Source of the DNA: a bacterium A37T11
Lineage (GTDB): Bacteria > Bacteroidota > Bacteroidia > Sphingobacteriales > Sphingobacteriaceae
Length of the DNA: 64,000 nucleotides
Direction: 5' to 3'
NCBI GenBank assembly: GCA_900109895.1
Contig: FOBR01000023.1
Location: forward strand, 1 to 64,000
This document shows, in pieces, positions 8,040 through 16,482 of this stretch. Position numbers and translations under genes: made by a program. Under the pieces are notes generated by a model. It made no database searches, was not told the DNA's origin, and saw only the letters and a list, made by a program, of their open reading frames with translations. How positions within the stretch are numbered: the stretch's first letter is position 1; the number at the start of each line of letters is the position of its first letter.

Positions 8040-8795
8040 TTAGAATCCATCTCCATCTTTATTTAGTTGAAAGGTCATTTCTTTCGACTCGCCCATTTTA
8101 TTTTTCCAGGTGACACGATATTTGCCCTTGAACCCGCGAAAATTTATTGGGCCTTTGCCGTCTGGTAAAACGGTTAACGAGGTGGTCCATTCCTGGTTAA
8201 TTAGTCTGTTTAGTGCATAGTAAGACGGTTTGGCTTCCATATTCCTGGTGAATAAACCAGAAGTGGTTGGCTCACCCGGCGCTCCGCAGTCATCCACGAT
8301 ATTCCACCAGGTAATGCCCATCATATTTTCTATGCTAAACCATAGGCGGTATAAGTTATAAGCGATCACAGATTGAATGAGCCGTCCTTTCTCATCATCA
8401 GTTGGTGCCGTAAGGGTAATCTCGCTTAAATGAATGGGAACGCCAGCTTGGCTCATCATATTCATTTTTTCCCAAACTATTTTTGGAGTTTCTATTTCTT
8501 TTCCAAGCGAAATATCCAGGCATTGCTGGGGCTTAAACAAATGCATTTGTGAACCCATAATATCAATGCGGGCTCCATGTGCTTTTAAACTTTTTACTTG
8601 GTCAGTGTAGTTCTGATATTTATAGATATTACTGTTAATTTTAGCTTGAACATCTGCATTCCATATGTTCCAATATTCTTGGCTCATGACTGCTTTGGAT
8701 GATTCATAATTCCATGTACTACCTGCAGATTGTGTCTGCGATCTGACCACTGTTGATGTAACCAGTAGTAAAAACATAAAATAGGTTGGTTTCAC
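8040..8795 (-). CDS. GH10 xylanase-like protein lacking half the barrel
   Basis: The 251-residue product has a signal peptide (to about residue 20, ending RSQ) and then jumps quickly into the second half of a glycoside hydrolase family 10 (endo-beta-1,4-xylanase) barrel. Recognisable are GSQMHLF (H85), the nucleophile strand IHLSEITL (E125), MMGITWWNIVDDCG and the terminal GLFTRNMEAKPSYYALN, followed by a small beta C-terminal extension. The family's first half, including the Asn-Glu acid/base motif, is absent; about 40 unrelated residues replace it. A retaining xylanase needs both glutamates, so this protein should not hydrolyse xylan as family members do. It may be an in-frame deletion relic or a binding protein. 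It is the last gene of the PUL D operon, 43 bp after the dehydratase gene. Confidence 0.75.
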   Translation of the reverse strand: MKPTYFMFLLLVTSTVVRSQTQSAGSTWNYESSKAVMSQEYWNIWNADVQAKINSNIYKYQNYTDQVKSLKAHGARIDIMGSQMHLFKPQQCLDISLGKEIETPKIVWEKMNMMSQAGVPIHLSEITLTAPTDDEKGRLIQSVIAYNLYRLWFSIENMMGITWWNIVDDCGAPGEPTTSGLFTRNMEAKPSYYALNRLINQEWTTSLTVLPDGKGPINFRGFKGKYRVTWKNKMGESKEMTFQLNKDGDGF

Positions 8796-8838
8796 AATTG
8801 GGGAATTTTAAGTTAATGTTAAATTTGAAAATGCGTTT

Positions 8839-10029
8839 TTACAAACCGCCAACTATCGGAAACCAATCCGGTTGGTAGGGGTCTTGGTGAAACCTGGCAT
8901 AATAATCGCCTTTTTTCTCATAGTAGGCTTCATAATAGTTCATTTTATCTTCATCCAGTGAAACTCCGAGCCCGGGTCCCTTCGGCACCTCAATACACCC
9001 ATCCTTATAAGGCATCAATCCGCCTTCAATAATGTCATCTACCAAATAGTGATAGTGCGCGTCACCGGCAAAGGTCATTGCCGGAATAGTGGAGGCGGTA
9101 TGCAACATAGCCGCTAACTCAATTCCAAATTCTGCTCCGCTATGCATGGCGACTCCCAGATTAAAGGTTTGGCAAACGGCACACAGATCTTTTACTCCAC
9201 GTGGACCTTCCCAATAATGAATATCCGTTAATATGATATCGACCGCCCCTAACCGGATCGCCGGACCAAGATCATCAAATTTATTGGGATACATATTAGT
9301 GGCAATGGGTATCCTTAATTTGCTCCTAACCGCTGCGTTGCCTTCCAATCCCCAAGAGGGGTCTTCAAAATATTCAATATTTAGTTCTTCCAAGTATTTT
9401 CCTACCCGTACAGCGGTAGCTACTGACCATACCCCGTTCGGGTCAATTCGCAGCCCAAAATTTTCGCCCAATCTTTCCCTGCAAAGCTTCAATACACGGG
9501 CTTCTTCCATGGGGTCTTTCACACCGGCTTTAAGTTTCATGCTATTTACCCCTAAAGTTTCATGCAATTCAACACAATGATCGGCAAGGTCTTCGGCAGT
9601 TTCATCGTGTTTACCATCCGGACGGTCATATCTCCAAAATAAATAGGCTATCATCGGAATTTTTGAACGCACACTTCCTCCTAACAAGTCACTCAACGAT
9701 CTATTTGCCGCTTTTCCCTGGATGTCAAGACAAGCCATTTCAATCGCAGCATACAGCCGCGAATTTGAAAGATAGTAAATGCTTCGGAGCACCTTAAGTT
9801 TGATCAGTTCTAAATGAAATGGATCCATCCCAAGGATACGTGGCTTAAGCTTCGTCAAAGCGCCTCTTTGATCGCCACCTCCCACCTCTCCTAGACCGAT
9901 AATACCCTCATCTGTCACCAGCTCCAAAATGGTCCTTAAAAAATATCCCGGGTGCACGCCAGTGTTGTGCCTTAGTTGTGCGTTTAATGGAATGGCTACA
10001 CACCGCACTTTTAAATCAATAATCTTCAT
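8839..10029 (-). CDS. Sugar-acid dehydratase, enolase superfamily (glucarate dehydratase-like)
   Basis: This 396-residue cytoplasmic Mg-dependent enzyme abstracts the proton alpha to a carboxylate and eliminates water, giving a 2-keto-3-deoxy sugar acid. The N-terminal capping domain is followed by a TIM barrel. Catalytic positions are visible with glucarate-dehydratase spacing: K165-L-K167, metal ligands D196 (with N198), E222 and N245, and a D269/H296 dyad (MHSGAEFG). The substrate could be glucarate, galactarate or an aldonate; the sequence does not settle which. The operon supplies a matching SDR dehydrogenase, an RraA-type candidate aldolase, an MFS importer and an IclR regulator, so a role in non-phosphorylating sugar-acid catabolism is well supported by context. 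It starts 28 bp after the IclR gene. Confidence 0.87.
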   Translation of the reverse strand: MKIIDLKVRCVAIPLNAQLRHNTGVHPGYFLRTILELVTDEGIIGLGEVGGGDQRGALTKLKPRILGMDPFHLELIKLKVLRSIYYLSNSRLYAAIEMACLDIQGKAANRSLSDLLGGSVRSKIPMIAYLFWRYDRPDGKHDETAEDLADHCVELHETLGVNSMKLKAGVKDPMEEARVLKLCRERLGENFGLRIDPNGVWSVATAVRVGKYLEELNIEYFEDPSWGLEGNAAVRSKLRIPIATNMYPNKFDDLGPAIRLGAVDIILTDIHYWEGPRGVKDLCAVCQTFNLGVAMHSGAEFGIELAAMLHTASTIPAMTFAGDAHYHYLVDDIIEGGLMPYKDGCIEVPKGPGLGVSLDEDKMNYYEAYYEKKGDYYARFHQDPYQPDWFPIVGGL

Positions 10030-10057
10030 ATAATTTTTTATGATTCTTAGTTAATAT

Positions 10058-10801
10058 TCACTTTTCACCCACCAGTTTCTTACTGATTACCTTAGCAGAA
10101 TACAGCAGTGCATTCACAATTTCCTTTTCTTTGGCAGGGTTGAGCCTGGGTTCCGGAAGGAAAATGCTTAAACTTGCGATAGGCTCCTGCTTACGGTATA
10201 ATGGTACAGCAATGCCGGCAATATGAACTTCGCTAATTTGTGTGGCGTAGCCCATATCTTGTATACGGCGAATAGCTTCGTTAAATTTTCTGAGCGAAGA
10301 GGCGTTTTCCCATTGTTCTTTACTTGGAAGGCCATATTCTGCAACAAAAGCGTCCCTGTCTGTTTCAGCCATCATTGCCAGCAGCATCCGGCCGGATGCA
10401 CTGCTATAAAGATGCTTTTCAACCTTTGATTTTACCATAAGGTCGTTATCAGACATTTCCTGGTATAATGAAACCCGGATATTTTTCTTCCGTATACCCA
10501 GTAGGCTGGTTTCATTCAATTTTTGTGTAAGGTTTTTCATTTCCTCCTTTGCTGCTGCGATCAATTCTTTTTCATAAAACGATTCTCCGTTCAATTGGTA
10601 GGTCATAAAACCTAATCGATACCCCTTTTTATGGCCAATTTGTTCTATATAATTGCGCTGCACCATGGTTTTAATAATATTTGCGCACGTGGCGTGATTT
10701 AATTTTAAATGATCAGCTATTTCTGACAACGTGTATATTTTAGCAGTATTTTGGGCTATGTATTCAAGGATATCAAATGCCCTGTTCAAAACTTGTATCA
10801 T
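10058..10801 (-). CDS. IclR-family transcriptional regulator
   Basis: This 247-residue regulator has an N-terminal winged helix-turn-helix (about residues 1-65, TLSEIADHLKLNHATCANII as recognition region) and a C-terminal effector-binding IclR domain (about 75-245) containing SASGRMLLA and ISEVHIAGIAVPLY. Family members typically bind sugar acids or aromatic acids and repress or activate adjacent catabolic operons. It lies inside the sugar-acid operon, between the RraA and dehydratase genes, and is the natural candidate to bind the perfect AT-rich palindromes upstream of the PUL D susC. That pairing is an inference. Confidence 0.92.
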   Translation of the reverse strand: MIQVLNRAFDILEYIAQNTAKIYTLSEIADHLKLNHATCANIIKTMVQRNYIEQIGHKKGYRLGFMTYQLNGESFYEKELIAAAKEEMKNLTQKLNETSLLGIRKKNIRVSLYQEMSDNDLMVKSKVEKHLYSSASGRMLLAMMAETDRDAFVAEYGLPSKEQWENASSLRKFNEAIRRIQDMGYATQISEVHIAGIAVPLYRKQEPIASLSIFLPEPRLNPAKEKEIVNALLYSAKVISKKLVGEK

Positions 10802-10862
10802 GTGCTTTATTTAATATTACAAACATCAATTTCATATTAACAAAGCAATAATACATATTCTA

Positions 10863-11606
10863 CTAAAAATATCCTCCTTTGTCTGTGATATCTTTAACTG
10901 AATCGCCTTGCTTAACCCATTCAAAGATCTTCTTTTCGTTATTTATAATTTCCTCGGCCCGTAACAGGATGTCGTAAGCTAATCCTCTGGGGACCACTAA
11001 TACCCCATCAATATCACCCATTACTACGTCACCCGGCTTTATAGTAACTTGGCCGATCACAATGGTGACCTGAAATTGGGTAATCAGACAGCGCCCCAAA
11101 CTTCCATTTGAAATACGGTATTTATAAAAAACAGGAAAATCCGCTTCCAATATTTGATGCGTATCACGAATGCCCCCGTCTATGCAAGCTGCTTTGGCTT
11201 TCTTTCCTTTGGCAGTAGCCGTCATTACTCCGCCCCAAAGTGTAGCCTGCAGGTCAGAACTCGTATCCCAAAGCACAAATGCATCTTCATGCATTTCATC
11301 CAACATTTTAACACGAAAGTCCATTTCGCCACTTATCATGGCATTAGGTGCACTTTTGACCGTAAATGCTATGCCTGCTACCGTATGGTATTCTCTTAAA
11401 GGTAAAATGTGTCCAGGCAACGCTTGGTTTAATAAACAAAATTCACGTAATACATCATTGACTGCACCGGTATACAGCTTTTCATACCTGGCCAATAGTT
11501 CTTTTTCGGGAATGGGAAAAGGTTGCTTTTCCTGAAATTCACGCCATTTGATGAGATTTTCGAGGTTCATCATCCCTACTTCTTTCTTATACTGATTTAT
11601 GCTCAT
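10863..11606 (-). CDS. RraA-family protein, candidate sugar-acid aldolase
   Basis: This is a 247-residue member of the RraA / 4-hydroxy-4-methyl-2-oxoglutarate aldolase family. The core motif set is present: WGGVMTATAKGKKAKAACID, then DGGIRD, where Arg and Asp bind the keto-acid and Mg, and GDVVMGDIDGVLVVP. Enzymes of this family cleave 2-keto-acids to pyruvate; others merely bind RNase E, but that role belongs to short proteobacterial RraA and is unlikely here. In this operon it is the best candidate to split the 2-keto-3-deoxy product of the dehydratase. A second ATG lies 11 codons downstream (11573), and either could be the start. It is 32 bp after the MFS gene. Confidence 0.82.
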   Translation of the reverse strand: MSINQYKKEVGMMNLENLIKWREFQEKQPFPIPEKELLARYEKLYTGAVNDVLREFCLLNQALPGHILPLREYHTVAGIAFTVKSAPNAMISGEMDFRVKMLDEMHEDAFVLWDTSSDLQATLWGGVMTATAKGKKAKAACIDGGIRDTHQILEADFPVFYKYRISNGSLGRCLITQFQVTIVIGQVTIKPGDVVMGDIDGVLVVPRGLAYDILLRAEEIINNEKKIFEWVKQGDSVKDITDKGGYF

Positions 11607-11638
11607 AACTTATATATTGTCTTTAGCTTTTTTATGTT

Positions 11639-12874
11639 CTAACTGTAACTTACCGCCTGCTGCGTTTTGACAGAATCTTTTCTGAAGAAGAAAATAATGG
11701 CCACAAATATGGAGGAGGCACCTAATAAATAAACGATACTTAACAACGAGAAGGAGTGAGAAAGGCCCCATAGTGGCTTCACAATACCCATTAACCAAGG
11801 TGAAAATGAGCCCACCAAAAAGGCCATCATAAGCATAAGGCCTGATGCGGATGACCTGATTTCGCGTGCAACCACTTCAAATAGGGACGCAAATATATTG
11901 GCATCGTATACCCCCCTGAAAATCCCAAAGAAGAACAAGGCGGTATAGGTGGTGTTTGCACTTTCAGAAACACCTGCCATATATATGAAAGGGGCTCCCA
12001 TCAACAAGCTTAATGCTTGGGTTATCAATCGCCATTTAGTATTTCGCCTGGCCAAATAATCGGTTAATACACCCCCAATCACCACTCCTAAAAAAGCACC
12101 TATATGGTGATACAACATAGACTGAAAACTTCCTGTAGAAATTCCCACATGAAATTTTTCAATAATTAGGGTTGGCATCCACATCAAATATCCCACATTG
12201 ACAAAAACCATACAACCAAATGCCAATGTGAGTAAATATACAGTCGGCTTCCGGACGATGCCTCTCAATGTTTCAATAATACTGGTATTTGCTTGTCCCG
12301 GAACAGGCTGGTCTTTGGGTATACGTATAAAAATGTAAGCAGCTATCAGGATACCGAAAGCGCCAAACGAATAAAATGCATGCCGCCATCCGTATAGTTC
12401 GGCAACTTTACCAGCGATAAGCCCACTTAAGATGATACCAAAATATACTGCACTTTGATGAAGTGATAATGCAAAAGATCGATGATCGCGGTAACGTTCG
12501 CTGATATAGGCGTTTGCAGCTGGTGCATAAAAAGCTTCTCCGCCTCCCGTGGCGATTCCTCGTAACAATACGAGCTGAACAACCGTGTGACAAAGACCAG
12601 TAAAAAGGGTTGCTGAGCTCCAAAATAACAAACAGATCCCAATGATATTCCTCCGGCTAAAACGATCGCCTAAAAATCCGGCTACCGGGACGAATAAACC
12701 GTATGCCCATATCAGTGCGGAAGCTATCAGCCCCAACTGTGCGTCGGATAATTGAAGATCAGTTTTGATCAGTGGCAACACCACGCTAAAAATCTGCCGA
12801 TCTGCCTGGTTGACAAAAAAGGCAAAAAACAGCAATATGACAGGTTCCCACTTCAAGGTTGTTTTCATATTCAT
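11639..12874 (-). CDS. MFS transporter, likely sugar-acid importer
   Basis: This 411-residue inner-membrane protein has twelve predicted hydrophobic segments and the MFS loop motif GDRFSRR between helices 2 and 3. It resembles the anion:cation symporter group (hexuronate, galactonate, glucarate permeases): the N-terminal FFAFFVNQADRQIFSVVLP and the GGGEAFYAPAANAYI helix are typical. Its start codon overlaps the SDR stop (ATGA), indicating translational coupling. Together with the dehydratase and RraA genes it argues that a free sugar acid enters the cytoplasm unphosphorylated. The precise substrate is not visible. Confidence 0.87.
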   Translation of the reverse strand: MNMKTTLKWEPVILLFFAFFVNQADRQIFSVVLPLIKTDLQLSDAQLGLIASALIWAYGLFVPVAGFLGDRFSRRNIIGICLLFWSSATLFTGLCHTVVQLVLLRGIATGGGEAFYAPAANAYISERYRDHRSFALSLHQSAVYFGIILSGLIAGKVAELYGWRHAFYSFGAFGILIAAYIFIRIPKDQPVPGQANTSIIETLRGIVRKPTVYLLTLAFGCMVFVNVGYLMWMPTLIIEKFHVGISTGSFQSMLYHHIGAFLGVVIGGVLTDYLARRNTKWRLITQALSLLMGAPFIYMAGVSESANTTYTALFFFGIFRGVYDANIFASLFEVVAREIRSSASGLMLMMAFLVGSFSPWLMGIVKPLWGLSHSFSLLSIVYLLGASSIFVAIIFFFRKDSVKTQQAVSYS

Positions 12875-13659
12875 GCCTTTTTGGGTGATTCAAATCCAGT
12901 TTTTACTAACCAACCGCCATCGATGGTTATGCTTGTTCCGGTCATGTACTGATCATGACCGGCCAGCTGCGCAATCACAGCTGCTACATCTTCAGGCAAA
13001 CCCATTCTGCCCATGGGGATATGGCTTTCAACTTGCTGTTTTTTCTCTTGGTCATGCCAAACTGATTCATTAATATCCGTTTGCACTGCGCCTACCACAA
13101 TGGTATTAACCCGAATGCCATAAGGTGCCAATTCAAAGGCCACTCCTTTCATCAGCGTTTCTAATGCGCCTTTGGTAGCGCCGTATATGCTATGGCCTAA
13201 TCCGGGCCTAATGGCATTTACCGAAGTAATGCTGTAAATGCTGCCTTGGATACCCTCTCCAACCATTTTTTTTGCAATTTCTTGCGTTAGATAGCAGGTG
13301 CCGTAAAAATTGATCTCCGTAAAAAACCGGATATCGGCTGGGGTTTGTTCTAGGAATGGCTTTTTATAAGAAACTCCGGCGTTATTGATCAACAATTCAA
13401 CAGGCCCAATAGTATCCCAAATTTTACTTACCATTACCAAAATGCTTTGATGTTCAGCAAGGTCGGCTTGGAAAATTGAACCTGTTCCTTTTTTCTGTTC
13501 AACCTGTTCTAAAACTGCTTTTGCATCGGCCTCATTTTTATGATAATGGATGGCTACTGTGTAGCCCCGTTCGGCCAAGGCTAATGCAATGGCTTTTCCG
13601 ATGCCGCTTGAAGCCCCGGTTACCAAAGCTATTTTACGATGTGGGTGCGTGATTGACAT
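12871..13659 (-). CDS. SDR-family dehydrogenase
   Basis: This is a 262-residue classical short-chain dehydrogenase/reductase. The nucleotide-binding motif TGASSGIGKA (about residues 14-23), the NNAG motif, catalytic Ser in SITSVNA and the Y-x-x-x-K pair (YGATK) are all present, as is a C-terminal TSITIDGGW. The operon context suggests oxidation of a sugar to its lactone or interconversion of keto sugar acids, using NAD(P). No lactonase is recognisable in the window, so an aldose-dehydrogenase route would need a spontaneous or distant lactonase step. It starts 12 bp after the GH2 stop and is coupled to the MFS gene. Confidence 0.88.
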   Translation of the reverse strand: MSITHPHRKIALVTGASSGIGKAIALALAERGYTVAIHYHKNEADAKAVLEQVEQKKGTGSIFQADLAEHQSILVMVSKIWDTIGPVELLINNAGVSYKKPFLEQTPADIRFFTEINFYGTCYLTQEIAKKMVGEGIQGSIYSITSVNAIRPGLGHSIYGATKGALETLMKGVAFELAPYGIRVNTIVVGAVQTDINESVWHDQEKKQQVESHIPMGRMGLPEDVAAVIAQLAGHDQYMTGTSITIDGGWLVKTGFESPKKA

Positions 13660-13671
13660 ATCATTAGTTTT

Positions 13672-16482
13672 TTATAAAGAAAGGCTGTTTTCTTTCGCAT
13701 TCCATGCAGCTATTACCAATCGGCATTTTTTATTGCTAATTTCTTCCCGCCATTGGATACGCAGCGTAATTTCCTTTTCTTCTTTTTTATTAAGCCAAAA
13801 GTAGTTGTCACTGGCCGTAAAAATGCGTTTAGCTCCTAACAAATCAATTTTGGTCATGTAGGCAGGTATAGCCCCTTCGTTCATAACAAGCAGTTTCACT
13901 ATCCAATCCGCTCCATCTTTGTGTTTATCAATGATCTTAGCGCTTACTTTTGTTTGCGTTTTGGCCACTGCGGGTCTAAGCCAAGGCCCGTTTGGAAAGC
14001 TGATCCATGGAATAGGTTCGTTCAGGTAGGATGCAAAGAGCTGGGGCTCGGTTTCAAACAATGAAAGGACTCGTAAATTATATAACGATGTTGAAATGAT
14101 TTTACCTTGCGAATCCTTTAGTTCTGCCAGCAGGAACAGAAAACGATCTTTATAATCGTTTGGAATGGCGAAAGCATCAAAGCTTGTTGTAGTAACGGAT
14201 GTGCCGGATGGTATTTGAACAATTTGGTGCTGGCTGGATAAGAGCTTAAATTCATCGTCAATGCACGAGATAGTTATTGTAGCCCCTGATATTGCAGCAT
14301 AGGGTCCCTGTATAATTTTTGATACGAGTTTCACGTTTTCCCCAGGCTTCCAAAGCAATCGTTCCAGGTCAAGCGATACATGTGTGGGTTCATAGGTCCG
14401 TTTTAGAAAATAATAGGGTGCACCTGGCTGACCAAACCAGTCCATCATTTGGATGGCTATAACAGGCCAATGCCGCTTAAAGACCCAGGGCATCAGGCCT
14501 GCTGTAACCGGGTAATTACTTTGTACATTTTCAGAAACAATTTGGTACCATTCACCTGCCCCAACTTGCGATGCTTCTGTAATGCTTTCCAGACTTGGAT
14601 TATTCATATTATCCATTTGTGAAGCCCTGCTAATCATGCGTGGTACACGGCTTGGTCCGTACTCCGTAAAATGATGAATGAACTCCGGATGTTGCTTATA
14701 AAATGTGGTATCCCACATTTTTCCAAGATCAAAAAACTCTTTAGGGTTTACTAATTCATAAAATAAATTAGCTTCTGGCATACTGTGCATGCCGGTTTCG
14801 GATATCCACGGTTCGTTCTTATAGCTTCGTTTGTACCAGTTAGGATCCATATCGGGATATATATGTGCAGCACCTGCATCTGGTGAGGTCCGTACAAATA
14901 AACGGGTAGGATCAAATATTTGCAGGTTCCTTTCAAGTATCCCTATCGTTGCTGCGTTTCCATATGAATATGGATTAAATTCATTGCCGCCACTCCATAC
15001 GATCAGCGAGGGATGGTTGCGCAACCTAAAAATATTTTGCACGACCTCTGCTTCCCATATATCCTGAGGATAATCAGGCGTGTCCTGATTGCCGATGGGG
15101 AAATCCTGCCATACCATGATACCGAGTTCATCACACATGTTATAAAATGTATCGGTTTCTAATAATCCCCCACCCCATACGCGTATTAATTGTACACCCA
15201 TGTCTTTAGCTGCTTGCAAAGCCCAACGATAACGTTGGGGTGAAAGGTCAAGAAGCAGGTCTGCCGGGGTCCAATTCATTCCTTTAACAAAGATCTTTTT
15301 ACCGTTGATTATAAATTGCCAATTTTCCCATCGATCGACAGTGCGTATGGCTGCTGTTGGCACTCGTTGAATGTCGCGGATACCATAGGAAAAAGAAAGT
15401 TCATCCGTAGTTTTGCCGTTATCTTTCAACACCAACTGCACCTGATATAATTTGGGGTCACCCAGACCATTTGGATTCCATAATTCAGGGTTTATTATTT
15501 CAATATCCTGCTCCACAAAATTCCGGCCTTCATAGAGCAATGGTTTAACCGTTTCGGAGTACGCTATCTTTCCTTGGTTTATTAAACGGATCTCTAATTC
15601 TGGTTTCTCTTTGCTAAAAGTAAAAGAGGTTCCCTTTTCATTCGGATGATTGATCTGAGTATTGCCCCATGGATGTAATTGAAGTCCCAATGTACTCTGA
15701 TTGACAAACAATTCACAGGATAGGTGCAATTGAGCTTTTTGATTGTTAGCATTTATGGTTTCTATAAATGGTCGTTCTAAATGGGTTTTGGGAACGATGT
15801 CGATACGCGCTCCTTGCCACATACCCAGCACAAAAAATGCTTCAGTGCCCGATCCGCCTCCAATTACCCAAGGCCTCACTATACGTCCACTCACCCTGGG
15901 ATTGAAACTGACGTTGGTATTATTTTTAATTTTACCCCAGTTGGCCGCCCGTACTTCAACGACAATTTCATTGGCGCCGCTAATGGTTACCAAGGTTGAA
16001 ATATCCATAACAGGCCCGCCAAACATCCCTTCATGATCGCCTAACAGTTTTCCGTTTACCCACACCCTTGAAAAATAGTCAATGCCTTCAAAGGAAAGAT
16101 AAATATATTTTCCTTTGGCCGACGGAGGGATAATAACAGACTTGCGGTAATACCATACCTTGGTTTCAAGCCACCGGTATTTTTCAGAATTCAAATGGGC
16201 ATACGGGTGTGGCAATTTGCCTGCATAATACATGGACCAATGAACGGAATTGGGTACCGTTGTTTGGAAAGGATCTAGCCTTTGATCAAGCTCTGAAAGT
16301 TTAGCGAGGGGTTGATCCAAATAAGATAGTTCCCATGACCCTGCCAGGTCAATGTGTTGATTTAAGGTGCGCGGGCTGATGCGATAAGGTTGCCACAAAT
16401 GTGCAGTATCCACCGAGTGCTGCGAAAACCCAGAGGTCAAGGATGTAAACATGAAAAGAATCAATAACCATTGCTGTTTCAT
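13672..16482 (-). CDS. GH2 glycosidase, beta-mannosidase/glucosaminidase-like
   Basis: This is a 936-residue exported enzyme with a signal peptide (to about residue 20, SGFSQ). An N-terminal jelly-roll sugar-binding domain (about 40-210, with YYRKSVIIP and RVWVNGKLLGDHEGMF), immunoglobulin-like domains and a TIM barrel (about 390-700) follow in GH2 order. The acid/base is in VWSGGNEFN (near residue 495), and the nucleophile is probably the Glu in WISETGM (near 560). The domain plan suits beta-mannosidase or exo-beta-glucosaminidase-type enzymes better than LacZ. It probably works in the periplasm on oligosaccharides brought in by the adjacent SusCD. Its ATG overlaps the susD stop by one base (TGATG), so the two are translationally coupled. 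Confidence 0.85.
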   Translation of the reverse strand: MKQQWLLILFMFTSLTSGFSQHSVDTAHLWQPYRISPRTLNQHIDLAGSWELSYLDQPLAKLSELDQRLDPFQTTVPNSVHWSMYYAGKLPHPYAHLNSEKYRWLETKVWYYRKSVIIPPSAKGKYIYLSFEGIDYFSRVWVNGKLLGDHEGMFGGPVMDISTLVTISGANEIVVEVRAANWGKIKNNTNVSFNPRVSGRIVRPWVIGGGSGTEAFFVLGMWQGARIDIVPKTHLERPFIETINANNQKAQLHLSCELFVNQSTLGLQLHPWGNTQINHPNEKGTSFTFSKEKPELEIRLINQGKIAYSETVKPLLYEGRNFVEQDIEIINPELWNPNGLGDPKLYQVQLVLKDNGKTTDELSFSYGIRDIQRVPTAAIRTVDRWENWQFIINGKKIFVKGMNWTPADLLLDLSPQRYRWALQAAKDMGVQLIRVWGGGLLETDTFYNMCDELGIMVWQDFPIGNQDTPDYPQDIWEAEVVQNIFRLRNHPSLIVWSGGNEFNPYSYGNAATIGILERNLQIFDPTRLFVRTSPDAGAAHIYPDMDPNWYKRSYKNEPWISETGMHSMPEANLFYELVNPKEFFDLGKMWDTTFYKQHPEFIHHFTEYGPSRVPRMISRASQMDNMNNPSLESITEASQVGAGEWYQIVSENVQSNYPVTAGLMPWVFKRHWPVIAIQMMDWFGQPGAPYYFLKRTYEPTHVSLDLERLLWKPGENVKLVSKIIQGPYAAISGATITISCIDDEFKLLSSQHQIVQIPSGTSVTTTSFDAFAIPNDYKDRFLFLLAELKDSQGKIISTSLYNLRVLSLFETEPQLFASYLNEPIPWISFPNGPWLRPAVAKTQTKVSAKIIDKHKDGADWIVKLLVMNEGAIPAYMTKIDLLGAKRIFTASDNYFWLNKKEEKEITLRIQWREEISNKKCRLVIAAWNAKENSLSL

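Noticed and set aside
10863-11606. RraA-family protein as a regulator of RNase E
   Set aside because: The catabolic operon context and the DGGIRD metal/keto-acid motif favour an aldolase-type role.
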